Shown here one piece after another: positions 53,327 to 61,871 of a stretch of 64,000 nucleotides of DNA (position 1 is the first letter of the stretch; every line of letters begins with the position of its first letter). The notes beneath the pieces are model-generated. The model made no database searches. It worked only from the letters and a program-made list of their open reading frames with translations, and was not told where the DNA came from. The position numbers were made by a program, and so were the translations under genes. The stretch is from Kofleriaceae bacterium (GTDB lineage: Bacteria; Myxococcota_A; Polyangia; Haliangiales; Haliangiaceae), in the NCBI GenBank assembly GCA_020633495.1, contig JACKDR010000007.1:62001-126000 (forward strand), given 5' to 3'.

Positions 53327-55099
53327 ATGAACCAACACCACGACGTGCCTGCGGCCCGGCGCCGCAGGCGGAAGGCCGCGTTCGCCCTCATCGGCGCCGC
53401 GGGACTGCTGGCGGCCGGCGCCGCCGCGATCGCCGCGTGCGGCGCCAGCGACTACGACGTCGGCGCCGACTACCCCGACGCCGGCGCCTGGGGCGGCGGC
53501 GACGCCAGCGGCTCGAGCCCCGAGTGCTTCTCGTCGAGCGAGTGCCCGGTGGGCTGGACCTGCAGCGAGTTCGGCTTCTGCGTGCCGCCGCCCGACCCCG
53601 GCCCCGACGGCGGCACCCCGCCGCCGCCGCCCGAGACCGAGTACGACCTCAGCGCGCCGGTCAGCTCGCGCCGCTTCGTGTGGGTCGCGATGACCGAGAA
53701 GGACGCGGTCGCCAAGATCGACGGCGAGACCCTCGAGGTCGCGTCGATCAAGGTCGGCGAGTCGCCCGAGGTGCTGGTGACCCTGCCGGGCACCGACACC
53801 GCGGTCGTCCTCGACCACGTCAACGGCGCCGCCGCGGTGGTGCGGCCCGCGGTCGGCAACCAGCTCGTCGACCTCGAGCCGACCCTGCCCAACCTCAACC
53901 GGCTGTCGGCGTCGCCCGACGGCCTGCACGCGGTGGCCTGGTTCGATCTCAACAAGGCGATCGCCGACGCCGGCAGCCTCGACGCCGTCGAGGACATCGG
54001 CAGCTTCCAGGACGTCACGGTGATCGGCCTCGACCCGGCCGGGCCGCGCACCGTCGACCTCACCGTCGGGTTCCGGCCGCGCGAGGTCGAGTTCGACGCC
54101 ACCGGCGCGCGCGCCTACGTGATCACCGACGACGGCGTCTCGGTGATCGACCTCGGCCAGGTCTTCGATCAGGGCCCGGTGATCATCCCGCCGGTGCCGG
54201 TGACCTCCGATCCGTTCGCCGACGCCTCGGGCCTCGAGGTCGACGTCGTCGCCGGCGGCGACCTCGCGCTGGTCCGCGAGCCCGGCGAGGCCTGGCTGCG
54301 CGCGGTGCGCCTGACCGGCCCCGCCGCCGGCACCGCCTGGGAGATCGACCTGCCCGGCGTGCCCAGCGACCTCGAGCTGTCGCCCGACGGCGCCCACGCC
54401 TACGCGGTGCTACGCGAGGCCCACCAGCTCGCGGTGCTCGACGTCCCCGGCGACGTCGTCGATCCCGCCGGCGTCGAGTACGTCGACCTTTCCGACGCCA
54501 CCTCGGGCTCGCTCAGCCTCACCGCCGATGGTCACCGCGGTGTCCTCTACACCAACGCGTTCCTCGACGAGCGCCTGACCGTGATCGACCTCGACCAGCC
54601 GGGCTACCCGCACCGCACCTTCCCCCTGCAGAAGTCGGTGCGCGCGGTCGGGCTGTCGCCCGACGGCAGCAAGCTGATGGTGCTGCACGCCCGCGCCCCC
54701 GGCGATCCCGGCAGCGCCACCACCTTCGAGGAGTTCGTCGATCGCTCGTTCGGCTACTCGGTGGTCGACGTCGCGACCGGCTTCGCCAAGCTGCAGCTGA
54801 CCCTGGTCGACCCCGGCAACTTCGCGTTCGCCGGATCGCGGCCTCGCGCCTACGTCGTGCTCGACGGCGGCGACGCCGAGGGCGCGCTCGCGGCGTGCCA
54901 GGAGATCGAGCTCGACACCGGCGTCGTCCGCACGATCCTCCTCGGCTCGCCGCCCGCCGCGGTCGGCGTCCTGCCCGCGACCGACAAGGTCTTCGTGTCG
55001 CAGCGCCACCCCCTCGGCCGGGTCAGCTTCATCGACATCGACAGCGGCCAGGTCCGGACCCTCACCGGCTTCGATCTCAACAGCCAGATCATTGACTAG
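53327..55099 (+). CDS. Beta-propeller lipoprotein 1
   Basis: The start is ATG 53327, with GGAGG five bases upstream; 590 residues. A twin-Arg-rich n-region (RRRRRKAAF) and hydrophobic core end in IAACG, a lipobox. A Cys-rich link (PECFSSSECPVGWTCSEFGF) is followed by a YVTN/WD40-like propeller: repeated blades such as VWVAMTEKDAVAKIDGETLE, GLSPDGSKLMVLHA and TDKVFVSQRHPLGRVSFIDI. It is surface or periplasmic. First of three genes that look cotranscribed (23 bp and 2 bp gaps) with a second propeller and a barrel. Confidence 0.82.
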   Translation: MNQHHDVPAARRRRRKAAFALIGAAGLLAAGAAAIAACGASDYDVGADYPDAGAWGGGDASGSSPECFSSSECPVGWTCSEFGFCVPPPDPGPDGGTPPPPPETEYDLSAPVSSRRFVWVAMTEKDAVAKIDGETLEVASIKVGESPEVLVTLPGTDTAVVLDHVNGAAAVVRPAVGNQLVDLEPTLPNLNRLSASPDGLHAVAWFDLNKAIADAGSLDAVEDIGSFQDVTVIGLDPAGPRTVDLTVGFRPREVEFDATGARAYVITDDGVSVIDLGQVFDQGPVIIPPVPVTSDPFADASGLEVDVVAGGDLALVREPGEAWLRAVRLTGPAAGTAWEIDLPGVPSDLELSPDGAHAYAVLREAHQLAVLDVPGDVVDPAGVEYVDLSDATSGSLSLTADGHRGVLYTNAFLDERLTVIDLDQPGYPHRTFPLQKSVRAVGLSPDGSKLMVLHARAPGDPGSATTFEEFVDRSFGYSVVDVATGFAKLQLTLVDPGNFAFAGSRPRAYVVLDGGDAEGALAACQEIELDTGVVRTILLGSPPAAVGVLPATDKVFVSQRHPLGRVSFIDIDSGQVRTLTGFDLNSQIID

Positions 55100-55122
55100 G
55101 GGACAGCCCCGGAGGACCCACC

Positions 55123-56703
55123 ATGCGCACGCTCGTCCCCATCCTCACGATCGCGCTCGCCGCCTGCGCGGCCGAGCGCGACCCCGCCCTCGACCGGCCC
55201 CGGCTCATCACCGGCCCGATCCCGCTGCAGGCCCAGGTCGCCTACGTCGACGGCGCCCTCGATCGCGTCGTCCTCGTCGACGTCGCCGAGGCCACCCCGG
55301 CGGTCCACACCGTCGGCGTCGGCCGCGATCCGATCTGGGCGTCACCCACCTTCAAGCGCGATCGCCTGCTGGTGATCACCCGCGGCGAGGAGGCGCTGGC
55401 GCGCGGCCAGGTCGACGAGGACCCGATGCTGTGGAACATCGACGTCGCCAACCCCGACACGCCGCCGGTCGGCTACGACATCGGCTCGCCGTTCGATCGC
55501 CTCGCGGTGTCGACCGACGGCAAGCTCGCGGTCGCCCACTTCTCCGAGGCCGGCCCCGACGCCCAGGGCTTCTTCCGCAACCCCAACGAGCTGGCGTTCG
55601 TCGACCTGACCCGGCCGCCGGGGCCCGACAACCCGGTGCTCAAGACCCTGCGCTCGTTCAGCTCGACGCCCACCGCGATCGTGCTGTCGCCGCCGATGAC
55701 CATCCCCGGCGCCGCCGACGCCACGCCGCGGGTGTTCGCGTTCGTCCTGGCCCAGAACCGGATCTCGGTGGTCGACGCCACCTACCCGACCCACGACGAG
55801 GTCACGATCCGTCTCGACCAGGCCGGCGCGTCGGTGCTGCCGCGCGAGGTCGTCTTCGCGCCCAACACCGCGACCGCCTACGTCCGCTCCGACGGCGCCC
55901 GCGACGTCCTCGAGGTCCTGATCGGCAACGATCCGCCGCCCGCGGACCAGGCCGACGCCAACGACTTCCGCCCGGTGCTCGCCGAGCTCGGCGCCGGCGG
56001 CGGCCCCGCCGACGTCGCGGTCTACGACGACGTCGACGGCCGCCGCTTCATCCTGGCCGCCACCCCCGGCACCCGCGAGGTCGTCGTCATCGACGCCGAC
56101 ACCGCCGAGTTCGTGCGGGTCGCGACCCCGGATCCGGTCGACCGCATCGTCCTGTTCCCCGCCGACCCCGACGTCCCGGCCCGCAAGGCGGTGCTGGCGT
56201 CGATCGGCGCGCGGCTGTCGCGGGTCCAGGTCCTCGATCTCGAGGGCATCGACGAGGATCTGATCCCGCGCTCGGTCACGACGATCGAGGTCGGCGAGCC
56301 GGTGATGGCGATCGAGCCGGTGCCGGGGCGCGAGCTGGCGATGCTGGTCCACGACGACCAGCGCACCGTGCTCGGCCTGCTCGACGTCGCCTACGGCTCG
56401 GTGTCGCCGCTGCAGGGCGTCGGTCGCCTCGACGACTACGCCTTCACGTCGAGCGGCAAGTACCTGGTGGCGGCGACGCCCAGCCTGGCCCGCCTCGGCT
56501 ACCTCGACCTCGACAACCTCCACCCCACCGACCTGCGGCTCGACGACGTCCCGGCGCGCCTGTTCGCGTTGCCCGACGGCAAGCTGTTCGTCGATCACGG
56601 CGACCCGCTGGGTCGCGCCACCATCATCCCGTCGCCCGAGGCGTCCCGGGACGACTCGGTCGTCCTGTCGGGGTTCCTGCTGGCCGGCCTGCTCGAGGAG
56701 TGA
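55123..56703 (+). CDS. Beta-propeller lipoprotein 2
   Basis: The 526-residue product has a short lipoprotein signal (MRTLVPILTIALAACAAE). It continues with propeller blades similar in style to the previous gene (AYVDGALDRVVLVDVAEATP, RRFILAATPGTREVVVIDAD, ALPDGKLFVDHGDPLGRATI). The shared final motif HPLGR/DPLGR-(V/A)-(S/T)-(F/I)-I in both suggests duplication. GGAGG precedes the start. Probably an envelope partner of the first propeller and the downstream barrel. Confidence 0.8.
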   Translation: MRTLVPILTIALAACAAERDPALDRPRLITGPIPLQAQVAYVDGALDRVVLVDVAEATPAVHTVGVGRDPIWASPTFKRDRLLVITRGEEALARGQVDEDPMLWNIDVANPDTPPVGYDIGSPFDRLAVSTDGKLAVAHFSEAGPDAQGFFRNPNELAFVDLTRPPGPDNPVLKTLRSFSSTPTAIVLSPPMTIPGAADATPRVFAFVLAQNRISVVDATYPTHDEVTIRLDQAGASVLPREVVFAPNTATAYVRSDGARDVLEVLIGNDPPPADQADANDFRPVLAELGAGGGPADVAVYDDVDGRRFILAATPGTREVVVIDADTAEFVRVATPDPVDRIVLFPADPDVPARKAVLASIGARLSRVQVLDLEGIDEDLIPRSVTTIEVGEPVMAIEPVPGRELAMLVHDDQRTVLGLLDVAYGSVSPLQGVGRLDDYAFTSSGKYLVAATPSLARLGYLDLDNLHPTDLRLDDVPARLFALPDGKLFVDHGDPLGRATIIPSPEASRDDSVVLSGFLLAGLLEE

Positions 56704-56705
56704 TC

Positions 56706-57473
56706 ATGCGCGCCCATCCCGTCCCCGTCCGTCGCCCCGACCGTCACCCCCGCCACCGCGTCGCCGTCGCCGCCGCCGCCGCCGTCGTCGCCGCCGCCGC
56801 GCTGCTCGCGGGGCCGGTGGCACCCGCCGCCGCCGGGCCGGCCACCGCCGCGGCGGTGCCCGCGTGGAGCCTGCACGGCTGGTCGGCGCAGCGCTGGCTC
56901 GCCGATCCCAGCGCCGCGACGCTGACCACCAGCACCCTCGACGGCGGCGGCCTCACCGTCGAGCGCCGGATCCTCGGCCTGCCGCTGCCCGGGCCGTTCC
57001 CGGTGCTGCACGTCTCGGCCGAGCTCGGCTTCGACGGCGGCTCCGCCGACGGCACGACCTTCCAGCAGCTCGACAACCACGTCGCCACCTGGTCGCTGCT
57101 GGCCGGCGCCCGCGCCCGCCTGCCCGTGGTGTCGTGGCTGCACGTGACCGCGCGCGCCTCGGTCGGAGGCGGCCGCACCAGCGTCCGCATCGCCGACCAG
57201 GGCATGACCACCGCGATCTCGGATCGCGCGGTGACCCAGGTGGCGTCGACCGGCCTCGGCCTGTCGCTGTTGCCGGTGCTCAAGCGCGGCTCGCGCTTCC
57301 GGGTCGGCTTCGAGGTCGAGCTCGGCTACCAGGTCACCACCGCGACCAGCGTCCACGCCTACCCCGAGGACCGCGGGCCCGCCGAGCTGACGATCCCGGC
57401 GTCGTACGCGTCGCTGGGCGACGTCGACCTCGACGGCTGGAACCTGCGCATCGGCGGCACGGTCGGGTTCTGA
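56706..57473 (+). CDS. Outer-membrane beta-barrel protein of the propeller operon
   Basis: The start is ATG 56706, two bases past the previous stop; 255 residues. An Arg/His-rich n-region and long Ala/Val core form the signal peptide, ending near APAAAGPA. The mature sequence has barrel-type strands (VLHVSAELGFDGGSADGT, RFRVGFEVELGYQV) and ends in RIGGTVGF with a C-terminal Phe. It is likely inserted by BAM and may anchor the two propeller lipoproteins. The family is not recognised. Confidence 0.77.
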   Translation: MRAHPVPVRRPDRHPRHRVAVAAAAAVVAAAALLAGPVAPAAAGPATAAAVPAWSLHGWSAQRWLADPSAATLTTSTLDGGGLTVERRILGLPLPGPFPVLHVSAELGFDGGSADGTTFQQLDNHVATWSLLAGARARLPVVSWLHVTARASVGGGRTSVRIADQGMTTAISDRAVTQVASTGLGLSLLPVLKRGSRFRVGFEVELGYQVTTATSVHAYPEDRGPAELTIPASYASLGDVDLDGWNLRIGGTVGF

Positions 57474-57508
57474 GCGGGCGTGGCGCCGGTCCGCGGCGCG
57501 CCGACGCG

Positions 57509-58060
57509 CTACTTGGCGGCCAGCGTGGTCTCGCCCTTGACGTCGAGGTACGGCTCCAGCTTCTGCACGGTCTTGTAGCCGAAGCCTCGGACCTTGCGCA
57601 GGTCGGCGATCCGCTTGAAGCCGCCGTTCTTGGTCCGCCACGCCACCACCCGCTCGGCCTTGGACGGGCCGACGCCGGGCAGCAGGGTCAGCTGGGCGAC
57701 GGTGGCGTTGTTGAGGTTGAGCTTGCCGGTGACCTGGCGCGGCTTGGCCGGCGCGCGCTTGGTCGGCGGCGCGTGGCGGGCGTCGTCGGTGGCGGCCGGC
57801 GCGGGCGCGGGCGGCGGCGTGACCACCTTGTGGCTCGGCGCCGGCCGCGGCTTGCCGGGCCCCGCCGACACCGGCGACGCCGCGAGCCAGGTGACGGCGA
57901 TCGTCGCGACCAGCGCGCACAGGGTGGCGGCGATCGCGACGCGCCGGACCAGGCCGGCGGGGCGGACGCTGGGCACCGTCGCCACGTGGATCGTGGTGGC
58001 GTCGAGCTCGGCGGCGTCGAAGGTGGGGACGCGGATCGTGGTGGTATCGAGGTTCTTCAT
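57509..58060 (-). CDS. ComEA-like helix-hairpin-helix protein, membrane-anchored
   Basis: The start is ATG 58060, with GGAG upstream; 183 residues. An N-terminal cytoplasmic segment with Thr-rich motifs (DTTTIRVPTFDAAELDATTI) precedes one membrane helix at about 40-62 and a Pro-rich linker (to about 110). The end is a tandem HhH DNA-binding domain: GKLNLNNATVAQLTLLPGVG and DLRKVRGFGYKTVQKLEPYL. This is the ComEA layout, in which the HhH part binds incoming double-stranded DNA outside the membrane. Convergent with the propeller operon. Could be a competence factor. Confidence 0.85.
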   Translation of the reverse strand: MKNLDTTTIRVPTFDAAELDATTIHVATVPSVRPAGLVRRVAIAATLCALVATIAVTWLAASPVSAGPGKPRPAPSHKVVTPPPAPAPAATDDARHAPPTKRAPAKPRQVTGKLNLNNATVAQLTLLPGVGPSKAERVVAWRTKNGGFKRIADLRKVRGFGYKTVQKLEPYLDVKGETTLAAK

Positions 58061-58152
58061 GGGTCGCTCCTGAGTTCGTGAGGGTTGGGGGTAAGAGGGC
58101 GCCGCGCGCCGGCCAGCCGCCGAGGCGTCGGGCCAGCGCGCGCGGTCACCGG

Positions 58153-58434
58153 CTAGAACGGCAGGTCGTCGGTGCCGGTGGCCCGGAGGGCGCCGCCACC
58201 GCCGCTGCCGCTGCGCCGCTCGGCGCGGCGCGCCTCGCTGCGGCGCAGGTCCTCCTCGTCCATCTCGCGCAGCTGCAGCTTCTGGTTGATGGGCAGCGCG
58301 TCGAGGTAGAGGTTGATCGACTGGTCCTTGTTGGGGAACCCGGTGCCGATGCGCATCCAGAACGTGCCGCCGCCATCCTTCTTCTCGATGGGGCACAGCA
58401 CCTTGAACATCCTCGGTCGGTCATGCACGGACAT
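58153..58434 (-). CDS. Small protein with SSB-like acidic C-terminal tip
   Basis: The start is ATG 58434, with AAGGAG seven bases upstream; 93 residues. The core MFKVLCPIEKKDGGGTFWMR and INLYLDALPINQKLQLRE looks like a small compact beta fold, seen in conserved unnamed proteins of related bacteria. A charged linker then leads to the end TGTDDLPF. The D-D-L-P-F end matches the acidic tip by which single-stranded-DNA-binding proteins recruit repair partners. It lies 92 bp upstream of the ComEA-like gene on the same strand. DNA binding is inferred only. Confidence 0.7.
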   Translation of the reverse strand: MSVHDRPRMFKVLCPIEKKDGGGTFWMRIGTGFPNKDQSINLYLDALPINQKLQLREMDEEDLRRSEARRAERRSGSGGGGALRATGTDDLPF

Positions 58435-58703
58435 GCGGTCTCCTTGTCGGTTGGGGCTCGCGAGCGAGGCCCCCAGGAGCAACCGCGGTGCCACGCGTAA
58501 CCTCGCGAGATCACGCCTCCGAAGTCCGGACTCCGGACAAAACGGTCCGCCGACCGGACAGCCGACCCGGAGCCGGACGGCCGTCGCGAGGCCGGCCGGG
58601 TGCCGGACGCCGCGGCGGCGCGTGGCTCACCGCGGCCGACGCTCGCGCAGCGCGCGCGGCGCGCGCGCTTCCCACGGCCGGCGTGACCGCGTCCCGCCTC
58701 GCG

Positions 58704-59789
58704 CTACTCGAGATCGAGCGTGACGCGGGTCGACGCGGTCTTCTTGACCGTGACCTTCTTCTTCACGACCACCGGCGCGCCGTACTGGACGACGCCGTCC
58801 TTGACCCCGGTCACCACCGGCGGGTGCCACGCGACCAGCGTGTAGTCGCCGGGCACGATCTCGTCGAGGCGGAAGTGGCCCTGGGCGTCGGTCAGCGTGT
58901 AGTACGGATGGTCCTGGGTCACGACCCACGCCGGCGCGCGCTGGCCGTCGACGTCGGCGATCCGCGTGACGCCGGCGCTCGGCACCGGCACCCAGCGGCG
59001 CGCGCCGCTGTTCAGGCGCTGCTCGCTGCGCGCGAACGCCGGATCGCCGGGGCGCTCGGCGACCAGGGTCACCGGCAGCTCCTCGGTGTTGACCAGCTGC
59101 AGCTGGCCCGGCGCCGGGGCGTGGACCTGGACCCGCGGCCACAGCGCGCAGTCGCGCTCCTCGACGACGCCGCCAACCGCCAGCTGCTTGTAGCCGAGGA
59201 CCCACTGGCGGCCGCTCTTGATGTTCTCGAGGTAGACGACCGCGCCCTCGACGGTGTTGCGGGCGCCGAGCCGCAGGCTCTGGTTGTCGACCGCGCCGCA
59301 GCCGGCGATCGCCAGCGTGGCGTCGTGCCGCGGCGGCTTGGGCCACCGCACCGTGCCCTCGATCGTCCCGCCCTCGGCGGCGGTCGTGTAGTTGATCGTG
59401 TACGCCGGCGCCGACGGCGCGGCGTAGCCGGTGTACGGCATCTGGTAGTTGGCGTACATCGACCCGCCGTAGGCGCCGCCGCCGTAGCCGTCGCCGCCGA
59501 ACCCGCCGTAGGTGAAGCCGGCGTACGAGTAGTCGTAGCCGTAGCCGTAGCCGTAGGTGTCGGTGCGCTGGGGCTCGGGCTCGAAGCCGCCGTCGTCGGT
59601 CGAGGACAGCAGCTTCACCGACGCGCGCGCCAGCAGGCCGCTGCCGTCGTCCTCGATCTCGCCGGCCTTGGGCAGGCGCGCGCCGCGCGTCGCCGGGCTG
59701 CTGCACGCCACCGCGAGGGTCGCGGCGGCCCCGGCGGCGACGAGCGCGGCGGCCAGGGACCGGCCGAGGCGATGGCGCGCGGTCAGCAT
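58704..59789 (-). CDS. Lipoprotein with Gly/Tyr-rich segment and regulatory-like beta domains
   Basis: The product of 361 residues has a signal ending in LAVAC (lipobox). Residues about 78-125 are low-complexity Gly/Tyr (TYGYGYGYDYSYAGFTYGGF). After that come carboxypeptidase-regulatory-like beta sandwiches: GTIEGTVRWPKPPRH, VYLENIKSG, and GHFRLDEIVPGDYTLVAWHP, which is the most typical. It ends in a Lys/Val-rich tail. It is probably a surface or periplasmic structural protein. No enzyme motif is visible. Confidence 0.75.
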   Translation of the reverse strand: MLTARHRLGRSLAAALVAAGAAATLAVACSSPATRGARLPKAGEIEDDGSGLLARASVKLLSSTDDGGFEPEPQRTDTYGYGYGYDYSYAGFTYGGFGGDGYGGGAYGGSMYANYQMPYTGYAAPSAPAYTINYTTAAEGGTIEGTVRWPKPPRHDATLAIAGCGAVDNQSLRLGARNTVEGAVVYLENIKSGRQWVLGYKQLAVGGVVEERDCALWPRVQVHAPAPGQLQLVNTEELPVTLVAERPGDPAFARSEQRLNSGARRWVPVPSAGVTRIADVDGQRAPAWVVTQDHPYYTLTDAQGHFRLDEIVPGDYTLVAWHPPVVTGVKDGVVQYGAPVVVKKKVTVKKTASTRVTLDLE

Positions 59790-59835
59790 CGCCAGCGAGC
59801 ATGACGCGGCGGGTGCCCGGCTTCAAGCCGGACGG

Positions 59836-61827
59836 TCACGGCGTCTTGCCCGTGCCCGATCCGGTTCCGGTCCCCGTGCCCGCGCCCGTGCCCGTGCCCG
59901 ATCGGGCTCCGGTTCCGGTTCCGGCTCCGGTGCCCGTGCCCGATCGGGCTCCGGTTCCGGTTTCGGATCCGGTGCCCGTGCCCGATCGGGCTCCGGTTCC
60001 GGTTCCGGTTCCGGTTCCCGTGCCCGTGCCCGTGCTCGTGCCCGTGCCCGATCCGGTTCCGGTCCCCGTGCCCGTGCCCGTGCCCGTGCCCGATCGGGTC
60101 CCGGTTCCGGTCCCGGTCCCCGCCCCCGTGTCCGCCCCCGTCGCCTTCCCCGCGCCGCCCGGCGGCGCCGCCTCGCCGCGCGTGCCGGCCTTCTTGCGCG
60201 CCTTCGCCTCCTCCCTCGCCCGCTCCTTCGCCTCCAGCTCCTCCTGCTTCGCGGCGAAGTAGTCCGCGACCAGGGCCGCGCCCCCCTTCAGCACGACCCG
60301 CGCGTCCGCGACGCTGAGCGACGTCGCGTACGCGACCCGCCGATCGGTCCGGGTCAGCGTCAGCCCGACCACCGCGTTGTAGGCGTGGGCGCGCTTGAGT
60401 GGCAGCTTGAACGCCGCCGTGTTCACCGCGAGGTCGCGCGCGCCCTCGACCATGGTCACGAACGCCTCGGCCAGCTCGGCGGTCGCGAACCGCAGGTTGC
60501 CCTTGATGATCAGCCCGGCCGGGTCGACCAGCACCGACAGCGTGATCCGCTCCGGCGCGGTGACCTCGGTGATGCCGAGGCCGATGTCGGGCAGCTCCCA
60601 CGCCTTGGTGCGCGGCGCCAGCGTCATCATCAGCGACGGGCCGTCCGGCACCCCGGACTCGGCCTCGAGGTCGGGCAGGCGCTGCAGCCACGTCGGCAGC
60701 TTCGCCGGATCCGCGGCGGCGCCGTCGAGGGGGCCGTCGGCCGCGGCGGTCAGCCCGGGCAGGTCGCGCGGCTGCGCCAGCACCAGCCACGGGCCGTACG
60801 GCGCCAGGAACACCCGGTCGTCGTCGACGACGACGCGGTCGCCGCGGCCGCGGGTGCCGAGGACGCCGCCGACCGCGCGGCTCCAGGTCACGGGCGCGCC
60901 CGGCTCGTCGAGGAAGTCGCGCAGCTCGGCCGCCGGCAGCGCGGTCTTCATGACCAGCACCGTCGACGGCACGTCGCTCGGCCGCGGCGTCGACACGACG
61001 ATCATGTCGAGCTCGTCGGCGAGCACGGTGGTCGGGTCGGCGACCAGCGTCGTGTAGTCGGGCATGACCCCGAGCACCTCCTGGACGTTGGCCGCCCACT
61101 CGGTGCCGCGCAGTCGATCGAAGCGGACCAGGACGCTGACGACGTGGCCCTTGGGGAAGTACGGCAGCAGGTTGGCCGCGGTGCCGGCGCTGACCGGCGC
61201 GTGCGAACCGTCGCCGGTGGCGTCGGGATCGCCGTCGCCGAAGGTGTCCGACGGCACGCTGACCCCGGCGTCGCTGCCGTCGCGCGCGGCCACCGCGACG
61301 CCGCCGTCGCGACCGACGCCGTCGCCGCCGACGCGGTCGCCGACGCCACCGTCGGCGGTGCCGTCGCCGGTGGCGATCGCCGCCCCGGCTTCACGGTCGG
61401 CGGCGACGCCGGCGTCGATCGCGGCCAGCAGCTGGCCGGCGTCGCGCGGCTCGGGGGCGGCGTCGATCGGCGTCGCGTCGGGCACGCCGGCGTCGACCGG
61501 CGCGATCACCTCGGTCGGCTCGGGTGGCGGCGGTGGCGGCGGCGGCTCGGTCGGCGGCGGCGCCGGCGTCGGCACCGTGACGACGTCGGCGGCGATGGGC
61601 TCGTGGTCCTCGACCGGCAGGGTCTCGGCGGCCGGCGCCACCGGCGCGACCTCGACGTCGATCGCGAGCTGGTCGCCGGTGGCGGCGGGGTCGCCGGGAT
61701 GATCGAGGACCAGCCACAAGAGCAGCGCGGCCACCGCGTGCACCGCCAGCGACGCGGCCAGCCCGGCGGCCGGCCCGCGTCCGGGCCGCGCCGCGCGCCC
61801 GCCTCGGATGTCGTCGTGGTCTGCCAC
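59836..61827 (-). CDS. TonB-like membrane protein with a microsatellite-encoded Thr-Gly tail
   Basis: This 663-residue protein has an N-terminal TonB-like plan: a short cytoplasmic start, a membrane span (LAASLAVHAVAALLLWLVL), then a Pro-rich stretch (PAPPPTEPPPPPPPPEPTEV). Residues about 220-540 form a globular domain (YFPKGHVVSVLVRFDRLRG, LAPYGPWLVLAQPRDLPGL) and a coiled coil (AAKQEELEAKERAREEAKAR). The last ~90 residues are almost only Gly, Thr, Ala, Arg and Ser, encoded by CCCGTG/CCGGTT repeats on the plus strand. It spans the periplasm and may use proton-motive force; no ExbBD genes are visible. Confidence 0.8.
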   Translation of the reverse strand: MADHDDIRGGRAARPGRGPAAGLAASLAVHAVAALLLWLVLDHPGDPAATGDQLAIDVEVAPVAPAAETLPVEDHEPIAADVVTVPTPAPPPTEPPPPPPPPEPTEVIAPVDAGVPDATPIDAAPEPRDAGQLLAAIDAGVAADREAGAAIATGDGTADGGVGDRVGGDGVGRDGGVAVAARDGSDAGVSVPSDTFGDGDPDATGDGSHAPVSAGTAANLLPYFPKGHVVSVLVRFDRLRGTEWAANVQEVLGVMPDYTTLVADPTTVLADELDMIVVSTPRPSDVPSTVLVMKTALPAAELRDFLDEPGAPVTWSRAVGGVLGTRGRGDRVVVDDDRVFLAPYGPWLVLAQPRDLPGLTAAADGPLDGAAADPAKLPTWLQRLPDLEAESGVPDGPSLMMTLAPRTKAWELPDIGLGITEVTAPERITLSVLVDPAGLIIKGNLRFATAELAEAFVTMVEGARDLAVNTAAFKLPLKRAHAYNAVVGLTLTRTDRRVAYATSLSVADARVVLKGGAALVADYFAAKQEELEAKERAREEAKARKKAGTRGEAAPPGGAGKATGADTGAGTGTGTGTRSGTGTGTGTGTGTGSGTGTSTGTGTGTGTGTGTGARSGTGTGSETGTGARSGTGTGAGTGTGARSGTGTGAGTGTGTGSGTGKTP
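59855..60130. repeat. Hexanucleotide microsatellite inside the TonB-like gene
   Basis: About 275 bp of degenerate CCCGTG and CCGGTT units, with four copies of the 10-bp palindrome CCCGATCGGG (59897-59906, 59939-59948, 59981-59990, 60089-60098). It stays in frame and encodes a GTGTG-type tail broken by GARSG. The same CCCGTG unit with CCCGATCCG occurs at 1311-1349. Length changes in multiples of six would keep the frame. Confidence 0.88.
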
Positions 61828-61871
61828 GGGTCAACTCGACGGAGCCCCGACCGTCGCAGTAGCATCCCGGC

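Noticed and set aside
53288..54397. 369-codon minus-strand frame opposite the first propeller gene
   Set aside because: Composition is that of a shadow (Val/Asp/Gly/Arg), while the plus-strand gene has a ribosome site, lipobox and propeller blades.
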